Of a stretch of DNA of 64,000 nt, positions 1 to 14,998 are shown one piece after another. The position numbers and the translations under genes were made by a program. Below the pieces are notes generated by a model. The model saw nothing but the letters and a program-made list of their open reading frames with translations, made no database searches and was not told the DNA's origin. Position 1 is the first letter of the stretch. Every line of letters starts with the position of its first letter. Source of the DNA: Cristatella mucedo (lineage: Eukaryota; Bryozoa; Phylactolaemata; Cristatellidae); NCBI GenBank assembly GCA_009760855.2, contig WPIO01000018.1:5359001-5423000 (forward strand), written 5' to 3'.

Positions 1-462
1 TCATATCATCAGCAGCAGCATCGACGTCTTTATCATCTTTACTGTCTTAAAACGTGTTGCAGCAGCAGCAACCTTTTAACAGCTTTGATGCATGCAGCTT
101 ACACTCAAGCTCTTACAGTTTTCACAGCTTTCTGTTCTCGGCGATCCACGCGAGGCTGCTTTCCCCTTGAGCTCTTGGTGATCTCGTGCTGAATTAATTA
201 GAGCAAGTTGCACACCGACTGCGGCCACGTCATCGTGCATGCATTTCGAGTGTCTTGGAGTTACTGAACGTACCTAAACCGGGTCGCTCGCCTACGGTGG
301 AAACCCATTGCTAGAAAACTAGAACTGTTGGCATGGCACGAGCAGTCGAGGCAGTCACAGCAGCAAGTGACAGAGCTGTGCCGTGCCCTTTGCTTCTTTC
401 TTGTCTGATCTTTCTTTCTTGCCTTTCTTGCGCGATTGACCGTAGTGTTTCTCATTTTTCAG
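1..462 (+). other. INPP5A intron sequence at window edge
   Basis: No match to the preceding INPP5A segment (FIRTRW..) was found, so this is taken as intron. No repeats recognised beyond short CAG triplets. Confidence 0.5.
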
Positions 463-526
463 AATCATGGATATGGTTAACATACACCTGTTCCATGATG
501 CGTCCAATCTTACAGCCCTGGAAACC
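463..526 (+). CDS. INPP5A: INPP5A exon: [12 protein letters not shown] segment
   Basis: The acceptor TTTTTCAG ends at 462 and the donor GTAAGT starts at 527. The exon opens with the last base of a split codon and ends in phase 0 (..LTALET). It matches the conserved [13 protein letters not shown] core of INPP5A. Confidence 0.9.
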
Positions 527-3041
527 GTAAGTTTTCTGCCGCCGTCCATTTCAGCTGCACGAGTTTGGTATTGAGGTCACCTGAGAGTTAGCAGTATGTT
601 TGTTCCATAATTACAGCACACCTTTCAAGGTTTGGTAACATTTATGCTTTAGCTTTTGTCGTAAGCTCATGTCAACGAACCTCAGATCTGATGGAGTCTG
701 ATTTATCTATCTATTATTAAGTTGTGCTGGCGGAAGCATCATTAATTGTTATTAGATGTGCTGAATTCGTGCTGATCTGTGTAGTGCTATGCTCTGCCAG
801 GTTCTGCTACTATTTCAATGAGGCAAGCTCGTGCTGGTTAGCTCTGCATGAATGTGCATTATCACTATGTTGCTGCACCTTGTGATAGCCTCTACGGCCC
901 TGTCAGCATAACTGTCGTTGAATCTGCACGAAACCTAGGCGTCCTGTTCCAAGGTGACATTATTTGCCGACCACACCAGCTCCTCAATCAAGTTTGCCTA
1001 CTTTTAGTTACATAACATTGCTAAAATTCGGGCTTGCATAGACAGGGATACTACATCGTAATTGGCCCATGCATTTGTGACATCCGTCTCGATTTCTGTA
1101 ATTCACTGCTTGTTGATCTACCGACATGTGCAATCAGGCACTTACAGTTAGTGCAAAACTCTGCAGCCAGGCTTGTCTGTCGTGAGCGTCGCAGTTGCCA
1201 CATTACTCCACTTCTCGCCGACCTGCACTGGCTACCAGTCAAGCAACGGATTGACTTCAAGGTTTTGTCGCTCACTTTTAGGTCCCTTCATTCTATGGCT
1301 CCAGCCTATCTTTCAGATATACTACCCCATCAGGCCAAGCATCGAACCACCGCTTTTCGGAATCCAACAGTCTAGAAATACCTCGTACAAACCTTAAATC
1401 CTTTGGAGACCGTGCATTTAGTTCGTATGCTCCCACAGCCTGGAACTCCCTCCCGACCTGCGTCAGAACATCCCCCGACCTGACCACATTTAAAAGGAAC
1501 CTAAAAACACACCTATTTAGGACAGAATTTAGTGGGTCCCTGTGATTCGTCCTTGATGTACTTATGCGTGCTGACACTGTGCATGCAGCCACTAACCACA
1601 TTTGCATGCTGACCCTGTGCATGTCACCCCTAACCATATTATTCATTTTGTTTGTTTTCAAGCATGATTTTACCTACCATTAAATTGCATTTCACTTTGC
1701 AGCAAATGTAAAGCACCTAGAGAGAGATTAAGTTCTCTGAGGGCGCATTATCAAGTGAATTATTATTATTATTATTATTATTAGCTGCACCTCATACGAA
1801 CCTCAAATCCTTTGGAGACTGTGCCTTTAGCTCGTAAGCTCATAAAGCCTGGAATTCACTCCCGACTGACGTCACAACATCCACTGGCTTGACCACATTT
1901 AAAACAAGCTAAAACGTATCTATTTATCACAGCATTTGATGGGTTCATGGGATTCGTCCTTTGTGTGCTTATGCATGCTGTTACTGTGCATTCTGCCACT
2001 AACCATATTTGCATGCTGACCCTGTGCATGTCACCTCTAACCTTGTTATGGTTGTTGAAATTGAGCATGCTACCATGAACCATTCGATCATGCTTCCTTT
2101 ACAACATATGTAAAGTACCTAGAAAGAGATTAAGTTCTCTGATGGTGTATACACACACGTATTATTATTACCTTATGCATTCGGCGTTCATACCAACTTG
2201 GGGCATACAATAATAATCGTGTTTTGATTATGTTGCAGAGCCCATCTCCATATGGAAAATGCAGGGAGAATGCTCTCCGATTTGTTTTGGACAGGTATGC
2301 CGACCTTCAGCTTCCTTCAGGTTGTCCTTCAGAGTGACTTTTATTTGCCATTTTTTAGTTTCTCTGCCAGTTGCCGGCATTTGTCTGACCGTTCCTAGTC
2401 GCATAGTATTCGTCTTCACCGTGGCAATGTGGGCCGCTGCTGTGCTGTTACGTACATCACGTTTTGTGGCATCAAGCATACGGTCGTTGAAACCACTTGC
2501 CTCTAGGAGACCCTCTGCCATTGCAGCCATGTTTAGAGGTTTTGCAGAAAAAAACTTTAATCAGTGAGACGATGGCAGAACACCACTGTGTCATTGAGTT
2601 GCAATATCATTTGCATGAGTAATTTTAGAGCCACTGCTAGAATACTTTGATTTTCAGCCCTACCAGCAATCCGTGATAGCATAGTTACAACACAAATCTG
2701 TCGTGCCACATCGGAAAGCCAAAGCCGGAATTAAAAATCAACATGGAAATGTGGTTCTTTTGTACGACCTCTCGTATGTTGCTGTCACTCGATATGTCTG
2801 CGTGTTCGTCCAGTTTATTATGTTTGCATTAATTTGTTTACCTTTTTCTATGTGCTGCTGTTTTTTGGCTTCTTTTTTGCTGCAATACTTATTTTACGAG
2901 CTGTTTTTATTTCTCTATGCCTTCTCACTATTAATAATCTCCTGCTGCATACGTCACTAAGTGATGTTTTTGAGGTTGTGCTTCTCGATGCATGTCATGA
3001 TCACTTAGTTGGTCCCAAACTGAGCGGCTAGGAGTGTCTCC

Positions 3042-3088
<47 letters not shown>

Positions 3089-6000
3089 GGATAATAATAG
3101 TACATTTGTATAATACCACCGGAGAAATAAATCCCTTTCTGGCACTTTATATATGCTGTAAAGGAAGCATGTCAATACGCCATGCTGGTTAGACCCAGTG
3201 GTTAAGGTGCTCACCATTAATGACCGTGGTCAAGGTGAATGTATTTGATGACCGAGGTCATAGGGTCTACCCCGTGGCATGCGGGCAGCAGAATAGCGAT
3301 TCAGTTCTCTTAGGGCTATACAAACTAATTGTATAACACGGTTAGTAATAGCATGCACAGTGTCAGCATGCATAAGCATGCAAGTAGGGCAACTTTCAAA
3401 AGGTCCTGCACATGCAGTGAGGAAATATGCGGTTTAGCTTCTTTTTAGACGTCGTCAAGTAAGGGGATGTCGTGACTTCGGTCGGAAGTCAGTTCCAGGC
3501 CTTGGGACCATACGAACTAAAGGAACTAAGGTCACCAAACGATGTGAGGCTGGTTCGAGGAGGCACAGCTGACTGACGCGAGTCAGACGAGCAGAGCATA
3601 CGATGCCTAGCCTGATTGGGAAGTAGTTTAGAAAGATGGACCAGAGCAACAGAATGATGCGATCTAAAAGCGAGCGATAAAACATTGAAGCCGATGCTCG
3701 ATCGAAAGTCGGCGAGAAGCGTTTGTATGTGGTATCCTTGTTTAAGCAGACCCGTATTTCGCAGTGTTAAATAGCTTGAATGTAGTGGGCAGACTTGACT
3801 GTGGAGCTGCTGTGGTCGTCTAGAGAAAGGTTGCTTTGGAACAGGCCACCTAGACTTCATGCAGATTAAGCAGAAGATATCGTGGCAGAGCCATTTTAAG
3901 AGATAGGTTTTTCGATTTCTGAGTCACACTAGGCTTGATCATAACTAGTAAGTTGGTTTTATCTTCTTTCAAATTGAAAAACTTTGTTGCTATCCTTGTG
4001 CAAATTTCAAAAATACGTGCAGCAAGGGATCTGAGAGAATTTAAGCATGCTTGAAGCCTCGGAGGGATCAAAGCATCGGTACAGCTGTATACCATCGACA
4101 TAGAAATGAAAGTCTAGATTGTGTCAGGCACTTAAATCGGCAATAGGGAGGGTGTACATTTGTAAAGAAGCAGACCAAGCACAGAGCTCTGGGGTAACCC
4201 ATGATTGTTGCCTGTGGAGATCATTGCTCTGGAGTCTCCGACCGAGATAGGACCTAAAACATTGCAGTACAGTGCCAATGATGCCCAGGTCAGGTATGTA
4301 GTGCTCGAGAAGGGCTTGGTGAACAACACTACCAAATGCTGCCGAAAGATCAAGCAAAACCAGCAGCGACTCTACCCGAGTCTGCATTTATGAGAAGCTA
4401 ATTATAGACCCAAAGCGATGCTGGCTCAGAGGAGTAATTAGCTCGAAAATCCGACTTGAATTTGCGAGGTTTGAAATTTCCCTTTAAGAGTGTAGCTAGT
4501 CGGCCATTGCTCGGTCCAGTGTCTCTGATATGGAACGGTGGTAGGGAAACTGTGCGAAAGTTGCTCAAGTTCTCCTGGTCTAGTGCTGGCTTCTTAATGA
4601 GTATCCTGACAGTGGGTTCGAGCCCTACGACAGGCCGTTCCAGTGCCACCCTCTTGCGAGCAGAGAAGGTGAAAGCTGCTAAGGCTGTTCTATTACTATG
4701 TAACCAGAGTGAAATCAGTCGTGTTTTACCATTATTACCATTGGCACTGACCTTGTTATAAAAGCACGTGACACCCTTGCCAACGACCGTTGCGTGCACG
4801 TGCACGGGCTCACAGCTGTCTGCACATTTTCAGACTGGACGGCGATAGCTCTGAAAACGTGCCTCGGTTCATCTTTGGAGACTTCAACTTTCGTCTCGAT
4901 TCTCATCAACTGGTCCGGGTGAGAACAAGTGCCGAGTGCTCTTCTCGCTTCTGGCAGCGGCCTCCCTTCCTGGCCGAAGTGCTTCCTCGAGGCCTGCCTC
5001 CCCCACAGCCCTGGCTTCTGCGCCAGGGTTGGGGGGGGGGCAAATGCATGCACCGATATCTGGTTACTGCCGGTGTGCTTACTCAACCCATTTCCGGTGC
5101 TTGAACGGTTCGTGATACCCAAGTTTGCAGCAGCAGCCAAAGTGTTCTCCTCAGGGGAGGCCCAGCCTTCGGTGTCAGAGGTCAGGTCTACCAACAGCTG
5201 TCAGAGGTCGATCCAGATATGGTCATCTTCCTTTACCTGTTGAGTGCTTCCATATCCTTCGAGGGGTATTTTAGCACTGTATACAATGTATGATGCTTGG
5301 CCCAGTGATTAAGGTGCTCGCCCCGATCAAGGTCTGGCCGAGATCATGGGCTCGAGCCCTGTGGCGTATGTGAAGCGCCTGAGTAGAGATTGAATTCTCC
5401 TAGGGCGCTATACATTATATATATAAGTATATTGCCTCTGTGGGGGCTCTGTCATGTTTGCATCGAGCATGCGTACAACCAAATCAGACAACTGCTCTGA
5501 CGTTTAGGATGCTGTTTGATTACATGGACAGATTGTATAGATGACCTTGCTAGTTAGAGAAATAATTACGATAACGTCGTAACTCGTAAATACTCTTGAC
5601 CTTTGTTACTGTGGCGTTCCGTTTGCCATTACTATAATGCTGCAGTGGGACGTCTGCAGCCAGCAACCTGAATGAGGAACTTTTTTAGATCCTAAGAAGG
5701 TAGTAGAGACAGACAGACAAAAATACAACGATGCAGACGAACATTTAGGAAACAGTGGAGCATTCGGAGTGAGAGGGAAGTGGCTTAGCAGCAGAACGAA
5801 AGAGAGAGCGAGAGAGGGAGAGAGAGGGAGGGAGGGAGAGAGAGAGAAAGAGGGGGAGAGGGAGGGAGCAAACGAAAGAGGGCAAGACTGAGGAAAACAC
5901 ACATACACACAGAGACTTGGCAAGACAGACAGAGAAGGAGGATATGGCAGCAAGGGACCCAAAAGGAAAATGCTATTCAAGTTTGCAGCAGGCGACCCGA

Positions 6001-6161
6001 AGCTTGCACTTCGTGAAGCTTTACAGCTCATGTAGCACTCACATCGTGGCAGTATTACAACAACTACCCTGACTAGAACCTTGATCCACACACCAAGTGG
6101 AACCTGCATGGTGACTCCCCCCTCTCTTCCTCTCTCTTCTACTCCCTTTCCCTCTCTCCCT

Positions 6162-6243
<82 letters not shown>

Positions 6244-6253
6244 GCTGGTCTTC

Positions 6254-6326
<73 letters not shown>

Positions 6327-6411
6327 TACCTCCCTCCCTCTCTCCCTTCCTCCCTCCCTCTCTCTCTCCCTCTCACTCTCTCCCTCCCTCTCTCTCTCCC
6401 TCTCACTCTCT

Positions 6412-6465
<54 letters not shown>

Positions 6466-7698
6466 GCCCGCTCGTCCGTCTGTCTATCTATCTACCTATC
6501 TATCCATCTAGCTATCAATTTATCCTCGTGTCTTGAGCTCTTGAAGCATAACCACGCTCTGCTGCCACAGCTTGTCACTTGCTCAACGGCTGCTGCTCAC
6601 CGGTCGACCGCGCGTTCTAGTCTCTGCTGCAAGAGACCGAAGTGCACGAGACAACGCTGACGAAGACGGGCAAAGTGTCTCGGCTCGAGTACAAAGCGTC
6701 CAACAAGGTATTCGCACCGGTGCGACCTTTGCTGCCTGCCAGTCTGCACGGTGCTCTTCCCCTCCGCGCAGCGAGAAATTGACCTAATTGAGGCTTTTGC
6801 CGTCCTCGTTGCTCCTGTTACCCAACAGCTTACTTAGCTGCTCGAAATGTGGCGCGATGTGCTCACGCCAGAGGCTCGATACGAGAGAAATGCCCCCTGC
6901 CAGTGTCGTCTGCCACCAGCTGCCAGCTGCTCAGCTCGTGGAGCTCAACTGGCGGCTCTTGACACGACACTCGACGGCAAACCGGTCACAGCGTCCTGAC
7001 GCCGAGCGGCTTCGTTAGCCCTCGGCAGAATCTACGCTGATTAAACAATCATTGGCATCTTGGTTAGACGTGACGTTACCCGAGCAGCCGCTGATCGACA
7101 TGCTTTCGCTAGTGAGCGAGTAGCACGCTTGTTCTATCGTGTATATCGTGTATCGTGTATTCCAAGCTGCCCGGGGCCAAGCAGTAGCTGCCATTTGCTA
7201 GACTTTGGCGACTAGTCATTGCAGTTCCATGGAAAGTCGAGTGTAGGTGGAGCCACCAGAGATATAGTGGCTGTCGAAAGCCGGGCACGTTTTCATTTGC
7301 AAAATATTTAGCGTGGCATGTCAGCCGCAGGGGGAGAAATCGGTTGAATCATGACCTCTTACGTAAAAGCACAATGCAGGCACGAAATCCAGGTGGTAGA
7401 CACCATTCCTGGTGCTCACCTTAGGCTGATCGGCATTCGCGGGTTGGGGCTCGTCGTGTTGATTATTATTAGTTTTGCATGTGTGTAAGTAGTCTCTAAT
7501 TGCAACAGATCTATCCCAGCAGGAAGTACCCATTCACCTCTGGAAAAACGCGGCACAAAGTCTGTGTGCATCACTTGGCTGTGATTATTGGGCTAATCTA
7601 TCTGGCAAATGGGTAGACGTGCATCTCTCTCCTCTTCTCTATTTTGTCTCTATCTACCCCCCCCCCGTGTGTTTCTCTCTCTCATCCTCTGTTTGCCT

Positions 7699-7769
<71 letters not shown>

Positions 7770-8942
7770 CCCCTCTCTCTCTCTCTCTTTCGTTCTGCTG
7801 GTATGCCACTGCCCTCTCCGAGTGCTTCACTGTTTCCTAAACACATACTAGCTGATTATAGTGCCTAGGCCTCTTCATTCTTTGGCTCCAGCCTACCTAT
7901 CAGATCTACTGTTCCACTGTGTTCTACTGTTCCACCAACCGCCTCCGTTTGTATAGCGACTGAAGAGCCTTTACCGCTACTATCACCGCTTGCAGTGGCA
8001 ATAAAAGATCGCCCACTGCAGGATTCGAACACACGACTTCAGGACCGAGGTCGTGAAAAGCAACTGCCTTACTTAGTGTGCCATCGTGGTTTTCTAAATT
8101 TTCGTCTGCATCACTTTCTTTCATCCTGTCTGTCTCTACAACCTTCTTACAATCTATATATCTCTCTCCCATGCAGAGCGTTGGTGATTGTAGTTTAGTG
8201 ATTGCGTGCACAATCGGCTGCTTGTCCATCACAGCTGATTGTCCTTTATGTCTAATGTAGCGGTTTTGCTGCTGTTTCACTGCTCGTCCTGTATTGGCTA
8301 ACGCAGCGGTTCAATCTGCAGGTTCTGCTCACCGTCGAGTCGAAGGTCTTTGAGCACCGCGACCACGAGCAGCTGTTCACGAACAACTTCGTCACTGCTG
8401 TTCGCCAGTTCGACCGTGAGCCGAAGGCGTTCAGCGACCGCCTATTCGAGTTGCCCATTTCCTTTCCACCCAGGTGAAGCTCGCACATGTGCGCGCACGC
8501 TTGCCTATGAGTCGCAGGCATGTGTGCAGTGTCTGCACTACTCGACTTCCGTAGCTGTACTACTTGCAGGTCTTCCGGCCCGTGCTGTGTGCTCTCTCTC
8601 TCTCTATATATATATATACCTCAGGCACGGCCAGAAGATTTTGTGTAGCAATTCGCTTAACCTCGATCTTATCTGCACCTTTCGTGTTAATTGGGGGAGG
8701 CTGAAGCTACGTTGAAGCTCATCTTGTGGCGTCCAGCTCGTCATTAGGCTGTCGAGGCCCGGTGCTCGCATACCTACGGTACATTCGTTTTCTCTTGTGG
8801 CTCGAGTGCACGGTTTACGACAAAAATCGCACTCTCGATCAAATTTTCTACTATGATTGTATGCTGTCAACACCTATTATTATTCAGCAAATGTAAAGTG
8901 CCTAGAAAGAGATTAAGTTCTCTGAGGGCACTTTATCAAGTG

Positions 8943-8987
<45 letters not shown>

Positions 8988-11900
8988 GTTCTGCACACCT
9001 GTCTACATACAGGTCGCATTTTATCGGTGGTGCGTGTTTCCTTCGGCTGCAAGTCTTAATTGTGAATCACAAAAGTTCCCGACTCGACGTTAATGTTTCC
9101 CGCCAAAAAAGTTATCTTCCTCCTCTTCAGCTCGATCGTCCACACGACCTGCTCTCACCGGTGGATGTGCTACAAAACGATGCCGAGTGTAATAGCCGAT
9201 GTTTTGAAAAGATCCATACTCGTGTTAGTGGGATTTTACAGCAGAATAGCAATACAAATATTATTATTAATACATTTGCATAGCACCCCCAGAGAACTGA
9301 ATCTCTTTCTAGGTACTTTACTGATGCTGAAGTTAAACAAGCCAGCCCTACCAAACACAAGCTTGAAGAAGTATACCAAGATCCTTACTGACTTACCACC
9401 GGCTGGTATGCAAGGATTGTTGTAGGTCATACTAATACTAATACTAATAATAGCATTTTTGTATAGCACCCTCAGAGAAGTTAATCTCTTTCTAAGAATA
9501 ATAATACACTTGATAAAGCGCCTTCAGAGAACTCAATCTCTTTCCAGGTGCTTTATATTTGCTGCAAAGGAAACACGATCGAATGATGAGTTCATCCATG
9601 CTTGATAAATAGCATGATAACATGGTTAGGGGTGACATGCACAGGGTCAGCATGCAAATGTGGTTAGTGGTAGCATGTACAGTGTCAGCACTCATAAGCA
9701 CATGAAGGACGAATCACAGGGGCCCACTAAATGCAGTCCTAAATAGGTGTGTCTTTTAAGTTCTTTTTAAATGTGGTCAAGTCAGGGGATGTTCGGACGC
9801 AAGTCGGGAGCGAGTTCCAGGCTTTGGGAGCTTACGAACTAAATGTACGGTCTCCAAAGGATTTGAGGTTTGTATGAGGTATTGGTAAACTGTTGGATTC
9901 CGAAAAGCGGGTGGTACGATGCTTGGCCTGGTGGGGGAGTAGATCTGAGAGATAAGCTGGAGCCAAAGAAGGAAGAGGCCTAGGCGCTTTGCATATGCTG
10001 TTAAGGATGCATGATCAAATAGTTAGTGTGGTAACAGGCACAATGTCTGTAGGCATAACCTGGCTAGAGGTGATACACACAGTGTCAACATGTAAAAAGC
10101 ACCCTAGCTAAGGCCGAGTGTTGCTTGTATAGGAATATAGTTAGATTGCAGTTGCACAATTCTATGATGCTGATGGTGACTTTTAACCGTCTCGTTAACC
10201 AGGTCATCACCATACCTAGAAATCCTTGCATCGATGTAGCAGATAGTTCTTGGTTTTATCATTGTAAGCAGGATAGGCAAGACGAGAGAGTCCAGCCCAG
10301 CAAGGTAACATTAACCTTAATCTTGACCCTAGTAAAGTAAAGCTGCGAGCTGAGTGCCTGCTTGTTTGGTATTCCTAGCATTGTCTCGAACCGCTCGGCA
10401 GGCTCCCCACATGCATCACTGTGAATCTCTCTAATTTAGTGGTCATCATCAGGCCTGTTATAACTCTGGCGGCCCAACTTAACCCTTGCCTTTGGAATCC
10501 ACGCTCAATGTGCAATAAACCTCTCTTTATAAGTTACCTTATTTCTGAAAATGATCTCAACCTCCTTGCCTTGACTGAAATTTGGTTAAAATCGGTAAAC
10601 TTCTCACCGACCTGCACTGGCTCCCAGTCAAGCAACGCATCGACTTCAAGGTTTTATCGCTCACTTTTAGGTCACTTCAGTCTTTGGCGCCAGCTTATCT
10701 CTCAGATCTACTCCCCCACCAGGCCAAGCATCGTACCACCCGCTTTTCGGAATCCAACAGTTTACCAATACCTCGTACAAACCTCAAATCCTTTGGAGAC
10801 CGTACATTTAGTTCGTATGCTCCCAAAGCCTGGAACTCACTCCCGACTTGCGTCCGAACATCCCCTGACTTGACCACATTTAAAAGGAACTTAAAAACAC
10901 ACATATTTAGGATAGCATTTAGTGGGTCCCTGTGATTCGTCCTTCATGTGCTTATGAGTGCTGACACTGTACATGCTACCACTAACCACATTTGCATGCT
11001 GACCCTGTGCATGTCACCCCTAACCATGTTATCCATGTTGTTAATCAAGCATGATATTACTCACCATTCAATCGCGTTTCCCTTTGCAGCAAATGTAAAG
11101 CGCCTAGAAAGAGATTGAGTTCTCTGAGGGTGCTTTATCAAGTGCATTATTATTATTATTATTATTATTAAACTGACTGACAATTAATTATGCTACTCCG
11201 GCTGGTTTCTCATTCTTTCACACTCCAAGATCAATCAAAACTGGAGGTGGAGTTGGTATTACCGTGCGCTCGAAATTCAACTTCAAGCCATTTGCAGTAC
11301 CCCCGAAGCAGTCTTTCGAATCGATTGTCTTGATTTCACCCGAAAACAAGCTACTGATGGTGGCAATAGTCTATTGCCCACCAGGTACCAAATCCTCCTT
11401 TATCCCAGATTTCTCCGATCTCATTTCCATTCTGCATGCAAGAAATCGATCCTTCCTCGTTATGGGTGAGTTCAACGTACACTTCGATAACTTATCTGAT
11501 GCCTTCAGTGCTGAATTTCGTGCGTTGACTGACTCATTGTTTCTTGTGGCTAATGTGTATGGCCCTACTCACGTCAAGTGTTTTTCGACCAAAATTTTGC
11601 ATACAACTGCACTTTGTCACCATCAATTATTCCTAATCCTGCTTATTGACCACATGCAGATCTCATTCAGTCTACAATGTGTGCTCTCCTCCTCTTCCTT
11701 TAAAATTACGTGTAAATCGCGAAACCTCAAAACCCTAGACATTAATGCTGTCCGTGCAAGAATATTTGCTTCGCCTCTGCTACTCAGTTCCCCTTCCGAT
11801 CTGTCATCATTGGTAGATAGCTACAACACGACACTAGCTGACATGCTCGACGAGTTTGCACCTCTGACTAAGTCCTCTGTGCGTGCTCGCCCAGACGGCC

Positions 11901-14899
11901 TATGGTTTACCACAGACACTAAACTAGCTAGGTCTACTAAGCTCAAGGTTGAGAAAGCATACAAAAGATCAGGGCTGACTGGCCATCGACAGGCATTCGA
12001 TGACTAATGTAGGTTGTACCAATTGATCCTGGCAAAGGCCAAGTCTAGCTTCCATAAAACCATTGCTAAATCACAGATGCACAATCCAAAAATGCAGATG
12101 TCAACGATCAAACATCTCCTCAACCGCTCCAGGTTAGCTCCTTACCTGGTGATCCCTGTTATAATCTAGCTGATTGCTTCTCTCGATTCTTTGTCCACAA
12201 GATCAGGGAATCCATCCCTGCGATGACAACATCTCCACTAGAATGCTGTTCCCCGATTCCTGGCTGCACCTCAATGTCTGCATTTAAGCAGGTCACTAGT
12301 GATCTAGTCCTGAAGTTCGTATCTCAATCAAAGAAGACAACAAGTCCTTTGGACCCTATTCCCATGTCCTGCTCCTACGCTGCATTGATCTGCTGCTGCC
12401 ATGCATAACTAACATCATTAATATGTCATTAGCCTCACGTCATGTCCTAGCACCTTTCAAAAAAGCTGTAGTCAGGCCACTACTCAAGAAAGTGACACTA
12501 GATCAAGAAAATTTGAGCATATACCGCCCAGTCTCCTTTCTACCATTTCTATCAAATACACTGGAACCAGTGGTGGCTGACCAGCTGAACTCATACATTG
12601 AAACATCAAACCTTGATAGTAAGTTCCAGTCTGGCTTTAGAGCTAATCACTCCACAGAGTCAGCAGCATTGCTTCGGGTGTACAACGACCTACTTAGAAA
12701 TGCAGACATGGGTAGAGTGTCTCTGCTTGTTTTGCTCGATCTTTCGGCTGCTTTTGATACTATCGATCATCAAGTCCTTCTTGAGCGCCTCTCATCTCGC
12801 CTGGGCATCACTGGCACTGCTCTGCAATGGTTCAGGTCCTATCTCAATTGGAGACTCCAGGGTATTGATGTGAATGGATGAAGATTATCCGAGGTACCTC
12901 TGAAATATGGGGGACCTCAGGGTTCCATGCTATTTCTGATTCTTTTCACGGTTTATACTTTTCCTCTTGCAGATGTGATTGCCAAGCACAATCTAGGCTT
13001 TCACTTCTATGTGGAAGACTCAGTTATACCTTTGCTTTGATCCCTTCCAGCCTTTGAGCAAGTCGAATTCTTTCGACTTGCTCACTGCATGTATTAATGA
13101 CATCCGTACATGGATGGCAGCAAATTTTCTTAAATCAGATGATGATAAAACAGACTTACTAGTTATGGGCAAACCAAGTGTCATTCAGAAATTGGAAAGG
13201 CAACCCTCAAAATTGGCTCTGCCAGCATATCTCTTGTTGAATCTGCACGAAATCTAGGTGTCGAGTTCCAAAGTGACCTTTCGTTAGACGACCACATCAG
13301 CTCCACGATCAAGTCTGCCTACTTTCAGCCACATAACATTGCCAAAATTTGGGCTTGTTTAGACAGGGATACCACATCTAAGTTGGTCTGTGCATTTGTG
13401 ACATCCCATCTTGACTTCTGTAACTCACTGCTTGCTGGCCTGCCGGCATGTGCAGTCAGGTGCTTTCAGCTGGTGCAAAACTCTGCAGTTAGGCTTGTCT
13501 GTCGTGATCGTCGAAGTTGCCACATCACACCACTTCTCGCCGACCTGCACTGGCTACCAGTCAAGCAACGGATCGACTTCAAGGTTTTGTCGCTCACTTT
13601 TAGGTCCTTCATTCTTTGGCTTCAGCCTACCTATCAGATCTACTCCCTCACCAGGACAAGCAAGCGTAGTACCACTCGCTTTTAGGAAAATAACTGTTTA
13701 CCTATACCTCGTACAAACCTCAAATTCTTTGGAGACAGTGCCCTTAGTTCGGATGCTCCCAAAGCTTGGAACTCACTCCCGACTTCTATCACGACATCCC
13801 TTGACATGACAACATTTAAAAAGAAATTAAATGCACCTATTTATCACAGTATTTCACATATCACAAAACGCACCTATTTATCACAGGATCCCTGTGATTC
13901 AACCTTAACGTGCTTATACGTGCTGACACTGTTGCATGCTGCCACTAACCACACTTGCATGCTGACTCTGTGCATGTCATCCCTAACCATGCTATTCCTG
14001 TTTTTTATCAAGCATGATACCATTCATAATTCGATGGTGTTTCCTTTCCAGCAAATGTAAAGTGCATAGAAAGAGACTGAGTTCTCTGAGGGGGCTTTAT
14101 CAGTTGTATTATTATTACCTTGTCTTACTCGTTGCCTTCCATTTGTTGTTTTACCTCACCTTAAAGCCTTTCCCTGCTGACACGGTACCCACTGCCCTGC
14201 TCTTTCGAGATTCCTAGATTCTTTGCTGCATTAAATATGCTCTTAATTTCTAGATTTGTGTGTGCATTAAGTGTGTGCCTTCAATTATGCTGTCATCGGG
14301 CATTCTTACCATCAAGCGGTCAACACTTGACAAGAACTTGAATAACTTCTGACCAGTCTTTTTGTTTTTATTTTTATCAAAAACACCTGAACAAGTAGTG
14401 GCAGACCAGCTGAACTCTTAAGTTGAAAAATTAAACCTAGCAAGTTTGTTTCAGTTCAGCTTTTTATCACTATGAATCACTATGCTAACTCAGCACTACT
14501 CTCAGTTTATAACGACGTTCTCGGTAATGCTTTTTTAATTAGAGTTTCTTGGCTGGTTTTGCTGTGTCTCTAAGGATCTTTTGACGCCACTGCTCATCTA
14601 ATCTTTCTTGAGTGCCTATTATCTCGCCTAGACATCGTAGGAAGGGCGCTGTAATGGTTTACGCCTTTTTTTAGTGGGATATTTCAGAGCAGATGTCAAC
14701 CTCGAAGGCTCACCGGATGTGCTTATAAAGTGTGGGCTACTCCGAGGGACTTGTAACTTGGTCAACTTCTTTTCAAAATTTCTACTCTCCCATCGTGCCG
14801 ATATACAGTTCTAGTTGTGGCCAAGCTAGGCTTTCATTTCTATGCCGACTACATGCAGCTGCATGCATGTACCTGTGCTTTGATCCGTCCCTGCCACTC

Positions 14900-14998
<99 letters not shown>

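Larger units (their letters stand above)
3040..4600 (-). mobile_element. LINE-A copy, reverse orientation, with SINE inserted
   Basis: From the AAT repeat at 3042-3088 the reversed 3' UTR leads into RT fragments ([47 protein letters not shown]). A SINE-A copy interrupts the 3' UTR near 3183-3330. Many stops. Confidence 0.85.

Noticed and set aside
11264-12007. 247-codon open frame as a host gene
   Set aside because: It is the endonuclease domain of a LINE-A element, followed by broken RT and a LINE tail.
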